Of a stretch of 64,000 bases of DNA, positions 15,893 through 23,938 are shown in pieces. The DNA comes from Pseudolysinimonas kribbensis (GTDB lineage: Bacteria; Actinomycetota; Actinomycetes; Actinomycetales; Microbacteriaceae), in assembly GCF_030161895.1 (NCBI RefSeq), contig NZ_BSVB01000001.1:1426001-1490000 (forward strand), written 5' to 3'. Below the pieces are notes generated by a model. That model saw nothing but the letters and a program-made list of their open reading frames with translations, was not told the DNA's origin and made no database searches. Made by a program: the position numbers and the translations under genes. Position 1 is the first letter of the stretch; every line of letters starts with the position of its first letter.

Positions 15893-16005
15893 AGAGCGTT
15901 AGTTGTTTGCTGTGGCAGCTACCGCGGAATGTGATTGCAGGACACTCTTGGTGCAAGGGAGTGGGCCGGTCGCTTGCCTCTGCGACCGGCCCACAATCAT
16001 TTAAG
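15893..16005 (+). ncRNA. Candidate small RNA between sugar porter and marR
   Basis: A promoter-like element with an overlapping palindrome at 15845-15889 is followed by about 70 bases with no convincing reading frame, then by a 13-base perfect hairpin at 15961-15994. CAAGAG near the 5' end could pair with CTCTTG near 15949. This promoter-body-hairpin layout is what a short independent transcript would look like. It may instead be just the marR leader. I recognise no known RNA family. Confidence 0.35.
15961..15994 (+). terminator. Perfect 13-bp hairpin before marR
   Basis: GTGGGCCGGTCGC (15961-15973) pairs perfectly with GCGACCGGCCCAC (15982-15994) around TTGCCTCT. It is followed by AATCATTT, a weak T-containing tail. 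It probably terminates the preceding transcript or forms an attenuator ahead of marR 40 bases later. Confidence 0.6.
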
Positions 16006-16034
16006 GCGCGCCCCGGTTTCGTAGGCTTGGCCGG

Positions 16035-16475
16035 GTGAACGACCGTCGAGAGGCCGTGGACGCCTGGGAGGCGCTCTACCGCGCGCAGGTCGCCGTGCTG
16101 CGTCGGCTGCGCGCCGTCTTCCCCGACGACGAGATCTCCATCAGCGAGTACGACGTGCTCTTCAACCTCTCGCGCACACCCGGCGGTGCCGCCCGCATCC
16201 GAGACCTCAATCGCCGCCTGCTGCTCACCCAGCCGAGCGTGAGTCGCCTGCTCGACCGGATCGCCGCACGCGGCCTGGTCACGAAGAGCGACGACCCGAG
16301 CGACGCGCGCGGCACGATCGTGACGCTGACCGAGGAGGGCGCCGCGGTGTTCCGCCGCGTGGGCAGCCACCACGCGGCCGCGATCGCCGAGCTCATGTCG
16401 GTGCTCGAACCCGACGAGCTACGGGATCTCGCCCGCCTCACCGACAAGCTGCGGCACGAAGTCGACCCGTTGTGA
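16035..16475 (+). CDS. MarR-family transcriptional regulator
   Basis: This 146-residue winged-helix repressor has ISEYDVLFNLSRTPGG, then RIRDLNRRLLLTQPSVSRLLDRIAARGLV as the DNA-recognition part, and KSDDPSDARGTIVTLTEEG as the wing. GTG 16035 is the only reasonable start. Its stop overlaps the photolyase GTG by 4 bases, so both are made from one message. The palindrome at 15845-15884 is a possible autoregulatory site. The ligand is unknown. Confidence 0.9.
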   Translation: MNDRREAVDAWEALYRAQVAVLRRLRAVFPDDEISISEYDVLFNLSRTPGGAARIRDLNRRLLLTQPSVSRLLDRIAARGLVTKSDDPSDARGTIVTLTEEGAAVFRRVGSHHAAAIAELMSVLEPDELRDLARLTDKLRHEVDPL

Positions 16476-17830
16476 CCTCGCCCGCCGTCGTCTGGTTGCG
16501 CGACGATCTGCGGATCGCGGACAACCCGGCGCTGCGGGCGGGGGTCGATCGGGGCGGCCCGGTCGTCGCGCTGTACGTGCTCGACGACGAGAGCCCCGGT
16601 ATCCGGCCCCTCGGCGGTGCGACGAGGTGGTGGCTTCATCACAGCCTCGCGGCGCTCGACGACGCGGTGGCGTCGCGGGGAGGCAGGCTCGTGCTGCGGC
16701 GCGGTCCCGCCGCTGCCGTGGTGCCCACCGTCGTCGCCGAGACCGGCGCCGGTGCCGTGTTCTGGAACCGGCGGTACGGTGCGAGCCGCGAGATCGACGC
16801 CCGGCTCAAGGCGACGCTGCGCGCCGACGGAGTCGAAGTGGCGAGCTTCGCCGCGAACCTGCTGCACGAGCCATGGACCGTGGCGACCGGGCGCGGGGGC
16901 GCGTTCCAGGTGTTCACACCGTTCTGGCGGGCGGCGCAGCAGCTGCCGGTCCGGGAGCCCGTCCCCACGCCCCGCGAGGTGCCCGGACCGCGGCAGGTCG
17001 ACTCCGAGGAGCTCCATGCGTGGGCGCTGCTGCCGACGCGGCCGGACTGGGCCGCCGGCCTCCGCGCCCGCTGGGAGCCCGGCGAGGACGCCGCGCACCG
17101 GCGGGTCGAGCGCTTCGCCACGGAGGTGCTGGCCGACTATCACGAGCGCGACATCCCGGCGCAGGAGGCGACCTCCCTGCTCAGCCCCCGGCTGCGATTC
17201 GGCGAGCTCAGCCCCGTGCAGCTCTGGCATCGCGTGCACGGCGAGCTCAGTGCGGCGGCCCGGCGCAATGTCGGCGCGTTCCTGCGCGAGCTGGGGTGGC
17301 GCGAGTTCGACGCGAGCATCCTGTACCACCGCCCCGACGTCGCAGAGCGCAACGTCCGCGCGGAGTTCGACGCGTTCCCGTGGCAGCCGCCGCGGGAGGC
17401 GGAGCTCGCGGCCTGGCAGCAGGGCCGCACCGGCATCCCGCTCGTGGATGCCGGCATGCGCGAGCTGTGGACGACCGGCTACCTGCCGAACCGGGTGCGC
17501 ATGGTCGTGGCGAGCTTCCTGGTCAAGAACCTGCTCGCCGACTGGCGGATCGGCGAGGCCTGGTTCTGGGACACGCTCGTCGACGCCGACGAGGCGGACA
17601 ACCCCGCCAACTGGCAGTGGGTCGCGGGCTCGGGGGCCGACGCGGCGCCCTACTTCCGGGTGTTCAACCCGGAGCTGCAGGCGCGCAGGTTCGACCCGCA
17701 CGGCGAGTACGTGCGGCGGTGGGTGCCCGAGGCCGGCACCGATGCCTACCGGACACCGATCGTCGACCTCGCCGCGTCGCGTGCGGACGCCCTCGCGGCG
17801 TTCGAGCACATGCGGGCCGCGAACCGCTAG
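16472..17830 (+). CDS. phr: Deoxyribodipyrimidine photolyase / cryptochrome
   Basis: This flavoprotein of 452 residues repairs cyclobutane pyrimidine dimers with blue light. The N-terminal antenna domain begins VVWLRDDLRIADNPAL. The FAD domain follows from about residue 200, with FGELSPVQLWHR, FLRELGWREFDASIL and the strongly conserved region DEADNPANWQWVAGSGADAAPYFRVFNP. The conserved Trp-rich core is intact. It is translationally coupled to the upstream MarR regulator, which suggests regulated rather than purely constitutive expression. Cryptochrome function cannot be excluded. Confidence 0.93.
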   Translation: MTSPAVVWLRDDLRIADNPALRAGVDRGGPVVALYVLDDESPGIRPLGGATRWWLHHSLAALDDAVASRGGRLVLRRGPAAAVVPTVVAETGAGAVFWNRRYGASREIDARLKATLRADGVEVASFAANLLHEPWTVATGRGGAFQVFTPFWRAAQQLPVREPVPTPREVPGPRQVDSEELHAWALLPTRPDWAAGLRARWEPGEDAAHRRVERFATEVLADYHERDIPAQEATSLLSPRLRFGELSPVQLWHRVHGELSAAARRNVGAFLRELGWREFDASILYHRPDVAERNVRAEFDAFPWQPPREAELAAWQQGRTGIPLVDAGMRELWTTGYLPNRVRMVVASFLVKNLLADWRIGEAWFWDTLVDADEADNPANWQWVAGSGADAAPYFRVFNPELQARRFDPHGEYVRRWVPEAGTDAYRTPIVDLAASRADALAAFEHMRAANR

Positions 17831-18720
17831 CGCGCAGCGGGCGGGCGGCCTCCCACGATCCCGATGGCGCGGGCCGCCGTGGCGATGCCGCTCCCGACCG
17901 CCGCGGCGAGCCCGGCGCCGCCGAGCCGCGCGGCGAGGAAACCGGCGGCCATCGCGTCGCCCGCACCGGTGGGATCGACGAGCGTCGCCGCCGGCACGGG
18001 CACCTCGAGCACCGCGGAGCCGCCCTCGGCCGCGAGCACGGGGAGCGATCCCCGCGTCACGACCGCCGTGCCGTGCCGCACGGCGAGCGCCGACGTCGCG
18101 GCCGACGGGTCGTCGGTCGCGGTGAGCAGCGCGGCCTCGTCGAGGTTGGCCAGCAGCACGTCGACGCCGGCGGTGTCGGCGGCGAAGCGCTCGACGCCGT
18201 AGTCGGCGATGTACCCGACCGACCCCGGATTCATCGAGACGGTGATCCCGCGCTCGTGCGCACGTTCGATGAGCCGCCGGATGCCCGGTGCCCGCGGTCC
18301 GTCGAACAGGCTGTACCCCGTCACGTGCAGCCACCCGGCGGCGTCGAGCAGCTCGTCGGTGACCTGCCCCTGATCCAGCGCCGCGTTCGCGCCCCGGTCG
18401 GTGAGCATCGCCCGCCCGTCCCCGTCGACGACGATGACGATCGTCGCGGTCTCGAGGCCGTCGGCGATGCCGAGATGCGGCACGACGCCGTGGGCGGCGA
18501 GCCGGTCGGCGTGCTGGGCCGCGTCCGCCAGCCCCACGCTGCCGACGAAGTCGACCGGCGCTCCCAGAGCACCGAGCCACGCGGCCGAGTTCGCGGCCGA
18601 ACCGCCCGCGGCCCGGCGGATGCGCGCCGTCGTGTCGGTATCGGGGCGCACCGCGGTGACCGGCACGACGACGATGTCGTTGACCACGTCGCCGACGCAG
18701 ACGATCCGCGCGCCGGTCAT
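17827..18720 (-). CDS. psuK: PfkB-family kinase, probable pseudouridine kinase
   Basis: This ribokinase-fold protein of 297 residues has the N-terminal GGSAANSAAWLGALG sugar-binding motif. The C-terminal VDPTGAGDAMAAGFLAARL holds the anion hole and the catalytic Asp. Its position directly after psuG strongly suggests that it phosphorylates pseudouridine to pseudouridine 5'-phosphate for PsuG to cleave. The start is ATG 18720 or an overlapping GTG at 18726. It converges with the photolyase gene, and the last four bases overlap. Confidence 0.82.
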   Translation of the reverse strand: MTGARIVCVGDVVNDIVVVPVTAVRPDTDTTARIRRAAGGSAANSAAWLGALGAPVDFVGSVGLADAAQHADRLAAHGVVPHLGIADGLETATIVIVVDGDGRAMLTDRGANAALDQGQVTDELLDAAGWLHVTGYSLFDGPRAPGIRRLIERAHERGITVSMNPGSVGYIADYGVERFAADTAGVDVLLANLDEAALLTATDDPSAATSALAVRHGTAVVTRGSLPVLAAEGGSAVLEVPVPAATLVDPTGAGDAMAAGFLAARLGGAGLAAAVGSGIATAARAIGIVGGRPPAAR

Positions 18721-18722
18721 CG

Positions 18723-19630
18723 TCACCTACGGGCGGCCCACGCGATCGCGACCTCGGCCGCGACCCGCACGTTATTGCGGGCCAGGTCGAGGTTGACCTC
18801 GAGGCTGCGGCCGCCGGAGAGCTCGACGATGCGGCCGAGCAGGAACGGTGTGACGGCCTTGCCGCGGAGCCCGGCGGTGTCCGCCTCGGCGAGGGCGGCA
18901 TCCAGGATCCGGTCGTGCTCCCCGGATCCCACTCCTCGGCCTCGGGCACCGGATTGGCGACCAGGATCCCCGCGCTCGACCCGCCCTCGTCGCGCGCCGC
19001 CATGATCGCGGCGACCTCCTCGGCGCCCTCGACGGTCCAGTCCAGGTCGTGGCCGGAGTCCCGCAGCCAGAACGCGGGGAAGCGGCGCGTTCGGTAGCCG
19101 ACGACCGGCACCGAGAGCGTCTCGAGCCGCTCGAGCGTCGCGGCGATGTCGAGCACGCTCTTCACGCCCGCGCTCACGACCGTGATGGGCGTGGCGGCGA
19201 GGGTGGGGAGGTCGGCCGACTCGTCGAAGGAGTCGCTCGCCCCGCGGTGCACGCCGCCGAGCCCGCCGGTCGCGAACACCCGCACACCGGCGCGGTTCGC
19301 GAGGTGCGCCGTGGCGGCGACCGTCGTGGCGCCGGACGCCCCGCGCGCGGCGAGGATCGGGAGGTCGCGCACGCTGGCCTTCGCGAGGTCGTCCTCGGCG
19401 ATCCGGCGCACGCCCTCGGCGTCGAGCCCGACGTGCGCCACCCCGTCGAGCACGGCGACGGTCGCGGGCGTCACGCCCGCGTCGCGCAGCTGCTGCTCGA
19501 ACTCGAGCGCGGCCGCGTGGTTGCGGGGGTGCGGCAGGCCGTGCGAGATGATCGTCGACTCGAGCGCCACGACGGGACGCCGTGCGGCGATCGCATCGGC
19601 GACCTCGGCCGACAGGGTGAGCGCGACCAC
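18723..19630 (-). CDS. psuG: Pseudouridine-5'-phosphate glycosidase (frameshifted in this sequence)
   Basis: PsuG splits pseudouridine 5'-phosphate into uracil and ribose 5-phosphate. [19 protein letters not shown] opens the protein. [16 protein letters not shown] and [21 protein letters not shown] (active-site Lys region) follow, then [12 protein letters not shown]. The C-terminus [20 protein letters not shown] is in another frame. The shift lies at a four-base G/C run near 18923-18926; restoring one base gives about 302 residues, the normal length. The GTG start is at 19630, just after the flavoprotein stop. The uracil released could feed upp at 3717. Confidence 0.85.
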
Positions 19631-19631
19631 C

Positions 19632-21478
19632 TCAGGAACGCGCGGCGGCCGTGCGACGCGTCGTGCTCTTCTTCTCGGCGGCCTTCGTGTCGGGCGCCTT
19701 CTTCTCCGCGGCCTTCGCGCCCGTCTTGGCACCCGTCTTCGCGGCGGCCGTCGTCGCGCGCCGGCGGGCCGGCGCGGCGGCCGCGGGGGCGACATCCGGC
19801 ACGATCTTGCGCGGGTTGAACGTGCCGGCCGGGTCGGTCGCCTCGAACAGTCCGCGCATGACGGCCACGCCCTCGGGCGAGATGTCCTGCTCGAGCCACG
19901 GCGAGTGCTCGACGCCCACGCCGTGGTGGTGCGAGATCGAGCCGCCGTTGTCGACGAACGCCTGCTGGATCGCGCGCTTCACCGTGTCGTACTCGCCGAT
20001 CGGGTCGTCGCCGAAGACGAACGCGAACGTGAAGTAGAGGCACGCGCCCGAGTGGTACGAGTGCGAGAGGTGGGCCATGATCCAGCCCTGGATGCCGATC
20101 TCGTCGAACGCCTTCTCCGCCGCCGCGACGACGGCGTCGTAGAGCGGGATGACCTGCGACCACGGCATGGCCGACTCGGAGACGTCGCCCGCGGCGCCCC
20201 GGTCGAGCAGGAAGTCGCGCAGGTACGGGGTGTCGAACTTCTTCTGGTCGTAGAGCACGCCGGGACCGGTGCCGACGCCGAGGCCTCCGTGCTTCTTGAT
20301 GATCGCCTCGACGAGCTTGCGCTGGCGCTTGGCGTACGACTCCTCGCCCTCGTAGCCGATGAACGAGAGGCAGATGTCTTCGAGGTTCTTCCACCCCTTG
20401 CGGCGCATGAGGAACGGCAGCACCGTGTCGGCGGCGAACTTGTCGAAGCCGTGGCGTTCCTTGCTCGTCGCGAGCGAGAAGCCCGACTCGCGCGCGTCCG
20501 AGACGCGCGTGATCGAGGGGTGGGCATCCGACTCGGCGACCTCCTGCATCGCCTCGACGCCCGCGCGCCAGTTCGGGAAGAAGTAGGCGTAGACGTCGCG
20601 CTTGGCCGGGATCCGGTGCACCTGCACCGTGACCTCGGTGATGACGCCGAGGCGCCCCTCGCTGCCGAGGATCATCTCGCGCACGCTCGGGCCGTTCGAC
20701 GCCGACGGGATGCCGCGGATCACGAGCGCGCCGCTGCGGCCGTCGGTGCTCGGCCGCACGACGCGCAAGCCCCGGGCGATGTCGGCGATGTCGCCGTACT
20801 TGTCGGACTGCATGCCGGAGCTGCGGGTCGCGACCCAGCCGCCGAGGGTGGAGTGGGTGAAGCTGTCGGGGAAGTGGCCCAGGGTCCAGCCCTGCGCGCC
20901 CAGCTGCTCCTCCATGTCGGGGCCGAGCACGCCGGCCTGGATGCGGGCCAGGCCCGACGTCTCGTCGATCGACACGACCTTGTTGAGCCGGCCGAGGTCG
21001 AGCGAGATGACCGTGCGCTTCTCCTCGGAGCGGGGCTCGAGGCTGCCGGCGATGTTGCTGCCGCCGCCGAACGGGATGATGACCGCGTTCTCGGCGACCG
21101 CGGCGTCCACGATCGCCTGCACCTGCTGCTCGTCGTCGGGGTAGACGACGACGTCGACGTAGCGCTCGACGGCGTTCGCGCGCATGCGCACGAGGTCGCG
21201 CAGGCTCTTGCCGTAGGTGTGGACGACGCGCTCCATCGGGTCGATCGTCGCGTCGTCCGCGCCGACGATCCCCTGCAGCGTCTTCAGGAAGGCCTGCTTC
21301 ACGACCGGTCCGGCGATCGACAGGTCGTCGAAGACGGGCGGGTCGACGGGTTGGGCCTGGTGCAGGTCGAGGCCGACGGCCTTCAGCACGAAGGGGCGAA
21401 GCCGGGCTTGTCCTCCCAATGGAAGCCGACGCCCTCGACGCCCCACCCCCACCACTTCATGTGCTTGACATCGCTCAT
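19632..21478 (-). CDS. FAD-dependent alkyl-DHAP synthase-like oxidase (frameshifted)
   Basis: This flavoprotein resembles alkylglycerone-phosphate synthase, which swaps the acyl chain of acyl-DHAP for a fatty alcohol to form the ether bond. It has an N-terminal KWWGWG and the PCMH-type FAD site IIPFGGGSNIAGSL. PDSFTHSTLGGWVATRSSGM then SDKYGDI and the C-terminal SISHHHGVGVEHSPW follow. A Lys/Ala-rich tail of about 50 residues is added. The ATG at 21478 is linked to the body by one base missing in a G/C run at 21393-21396, giving about 615 residues restored. The start overlaps the acyltransferase stop (ATGA). The alternative is a D-lactate/glycolate-type oxidase; the HHH motif and context favour the ether-lipid role. 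Confidence 0.8.
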
Positions 21479-22216
21479 GTGGACACTCCTCCGGGCTCTG
21501 TCCCAGCCTGCTGATCGGTCTTCGAAGCGAGGATACGCGGACCGTGCTCCGCGATCAGGCCCTCGATGACGACCTTCACCCGCGCCATGAACTCGGCCGC
21601 GGTCTCACCGGGCTCGGCCTGCATCGGCTCGGCGTACACGACGCCGACCGGCAGCCGGCCGGGCTTGGGCCAGCTCGAGCCGCGCGGGTGCGCCTCGCCG
21701 GCGCCGATGAGGGCGACCGGTAGCACCGGCACGCCCACGGAGGTGGCGAGCGCCGCCGCCCCCGGCTTGAACGCGTGCAGCTTGAGATCCTTCGAGCGCG
21801 TGCCCTCGGGGAAGACCAGGAGCGGCACCCCGCGCTGCAGGAGCTCCTTGGCGCTCACCCGGCGCGGGTGATTGCCGCTGCGGTCGACCGGGAACGCGTT
21901 GAAGAACAGGGCCGTCAGCCCGCGACGCCACCAGACGTCGAAGAAGTAGTCGGCGGCGGCGCCCGCCGCGAGGTAGCGCGACATCCGCCGCGGGAGCGAG
22001 CCGAGGATGAGGGGGCGTCGAGGTGGGAGGAGTGGTTGGCGACCACCACGAAGGCCCCGCTCGTCTTGCGCACCTTCTCGCGCCCGATGATCTGCACCGT
22101 CACGAGCGACCAGACGACCGGCTTCAGGATGAGATGCTGCGCCACGAAGCGGCCGGCAGCGTGCCCTTCGAATTGAACCGGTCGCGTGTGGGCTTCGCCG
22201 CGACGTCGTCGGTCAT
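21475..22216 (-). CDS. 1-acylglycerol-3-phosphate O-acyltransferase-like (PlsC domain; two frameshifts)
   Basis: This membrane-associated acyltransferase contains the catalytic NHSSHLD (HxxxxD) motif, then FPEGTRSKDLKLHAFKPGAAALA and the LPVALIGAG block of PlsC-type enzymes. ATG 22216 opens in one frame (MTDDVAAKPTRDRFNSKG). Single-base losses near 22164-22166 and 22011-22015 are needed to join the three conserved segments, restoring about 247 residues. It overlaps both neighbours by ATGA junctions. It could acylate DHAP or glycerol-3-phosphate to supply the ether-lipid synthase (inference). Confidence 0.78.
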
Positions 22217-23004
22217 TGGCTAACCGTATCGCGCCGGCGCAAAGCGATCCTGCGGGAGACGGCGCGCATCGACGTGCTCGGCAGGTGCCGGGTGAACCAG
22301 GTGAGCACCTTGAAGCGCACGCTGGGGATGGAGATGACCTTGCCACGATCCGCGTCGCGCAGGCAGCGCTCGACGAGGTAGTCGGCGTCGAGCCAGAGGA
22401 AGCCCGGGATGCTGGAGGAGCGCAGCTCGGCGCGCTGATGGAACTGCGTGTGCACCCACCCCGGCTCGAGGTCGGTGACCGTGACGCCGGTGCCGTGCAG
22501 CTCGTTGGCGAGCACCTCGCTGTAGGTGTTGACCCACGCCTTGATCGCCGAATACGCGTTCATCGAGGTCTCGCCCGAGACGCTGCCGACGTTGATGATC
22601 GCGCCGCGGCCGCGGCCGCGCATCTGCTCCGCCGCCGCCGCGCCGAGCACGAAGACCGCGCGGATCATGACGTCGAAGGCACGCTCGTGCTCCGCGACAT
22701 CCGGGGTGACCAGGCGGGTGCGCAGGCCGAACCCCGCGTTGTTGACCAGGACGTCGATGGGGCGGCCGGTATCGCGCAGCCGCTCGGCGACCCGTGACGT
22801 GTCGGCGCGGTCGGAGAGGTCGGCGGTGATCGTCTCGACATGGCTGCCGAGCGCGCGCAATTCGGCCGCCATCGCCTCCAGCGGCCCGGCCGATCGGGCC
22901 ACCAGCACGATGTCGTGCCCGCGCTTCGCGAGCGCCCGCGCGAAGGCCGCACCGATGCCCGACGTGCCGCCGGTGACCAGCGCCGTGCCCACGGGGATGC
23001 CCAT
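22213..23004 (-). CDS. Short-chain dehydrogenase/reductase of the lipid cluster
   Basis: This classical SDR of 263 residues is intact: TALVTGGTSGIGAAFARALAKRG near residue 8, NNAGFG, then YSAIKAWVNTYSEVLANEL with the catalytic Tyr and Lys. The C-terminal DADYLVERCLRDADRGKVISIPS is typical of acyl-lipid-associated SDRs. As first gene of the acyltransferase-flavoprotein operon, it is a good candidate for reduction of alkyl-DHAP to alkylglycerol-3-phosphate (inference). It is divergent from the ferritin-like/acyl-reductase operon with about 80 bases between starts. Confidence 0.85.
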   Translation of the reverse strand: MGIPVGTALVTGGTSGIGAAFARALAKRGHDIVLVARSAGPLEAMAAELRALGSHVETITADLSDRADTSRVAERLRDTGRPIDVLVNNAGFGLRTRLVTPDVAEHERAFDVMIRAVFVLGAAAAEQMRGRGRGAIINVGSVSGETSMNAYSAIKAWVNTYSEVLANELHGTGVTVTDLEPGWVHTQFHQRAELRSSSIPGFLWLDADYLVERCLRDADRGKVISIPSVRFKVLTWFTRHLPSTSMRAVSRRIALRRRDTVSQ

Positions 23005-23084
23005 GTGGCTTACGATACGGTGCTAGCGGATGCGGCCACCTGCCTTCGGGGTGCCCCCGCACCGGCCAGGAAGGGCCCGCTCCG

Positions 23085-23938
23085 ATGACCCCCAGCACTC
23101 CGACGCGTCGAGCGCGACGCTCGCGTCGGCGACGCCCGGGGAACCCGCCGGTGATCACGCGTTCGACATCCGCGAGTTCGCCCGCACGGCACGGGGCAAT
23201 CTGCGCGACCAGCTCGACCTGAGCGGGATCGCCCCGGGCAACCTGCCGGTCGAGGTGCTGCGCCTCGTGCGCACGCTGCGCGACCTCGAGCGCGCCACCA
23301 TGCAGCGCATGCGCAACGTGCTCGTGACGGCCACCCACAAGGACGCGCGGGTCACCGCCTTCCTCACCACGTGGGCGTTCGAGAAGTTCTGGATCGCCGA
23401 CGCGCTCGACGCCGTGCTCGACGCCGCCGGCGAGGAGCGCGCGTCGACCGAGTTCACGGCCGCGCCGCGTCGGTCGCTGCGCGAGCGCATCGAGCGGCGC
23501 GGCCCGGTCCGGCGCGCCCTCGCCGCGAACATGGCCGGCCCGGCCCTCGTCGACGCGCACATCACGACGCAGCTGGTCGACGAGTGGATCGGCCAGACCG
23601 CCTATCGCAAGCTCGGCGAGCTCGCCTCGACGCTCGGCTCCGTGGTCGAGCTGGTGCTCGACGTCAAGTCCCGCCACATCCGCTTCTTCACGGAGGAGGC
23701 GCAGCGTCGGCTCACCGACTCGCGCCGCGGACGCCGCCTGACCCGCAAGGAGCTGCGCCGGATGGCATGGCCGGTCGGCGCGACCGAACTCCCGTCCGAC
23801 GAGCGCGCGGCCTTCGAGGCGACCGTGTTCGGCGGCGCCTCGGGGCCGACCGAGCGGGGCCGGATCGCCTCGCTCATCGCCTCCCTCCCCGGTATGCAGT
23901 CCGTCGCCCCGATGGTCGCCACCAGGCTTGCTCCGTGA
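23085..23938 (+). CDS. Ferritin-like protein lacking metal ligands (acyl-ACP-desaturase-like pseudoenzyme; start frameshifted)
   Basis: This four-helix protein is clearly homologous to the ferritin-like protein at 26240 along its length, with shared patterns such as TLRDLE/YMADVE, FEKFW/REEFWH, VDEWIGQ/VNEWSAN and LPGM. Where the partner has two ExxH pairs, this protein has EKFWI and KSRH, so two Glu and one His of the di-iron site are missing. ATG 23085 has AGGAAGG upstream but needs one base restored in the C5 run at 23089-23093, giving about 284 residues. GTGA overlap with the acyl reductase shows co-translation. It is probably a structural or regulatory partner. Confidence 0.65.

Noticed and set aside
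15893..16005. Known actinobacterial small RNAs such as 6C RNA, or tmRNA
   Set aside because: No C-rich loops and no tRNA-like ends were seen, so it is reported only as an unnamed candidate.
16076..19795. Very long reverse-strand open frame across marR, phr, psuK and psuG
   Set aside because: Only its upstream end matches a real protein (PsuG). The rest is Arg/Pro-rich sequence opposite or out of frame with genuine genes, an effect of high GC.
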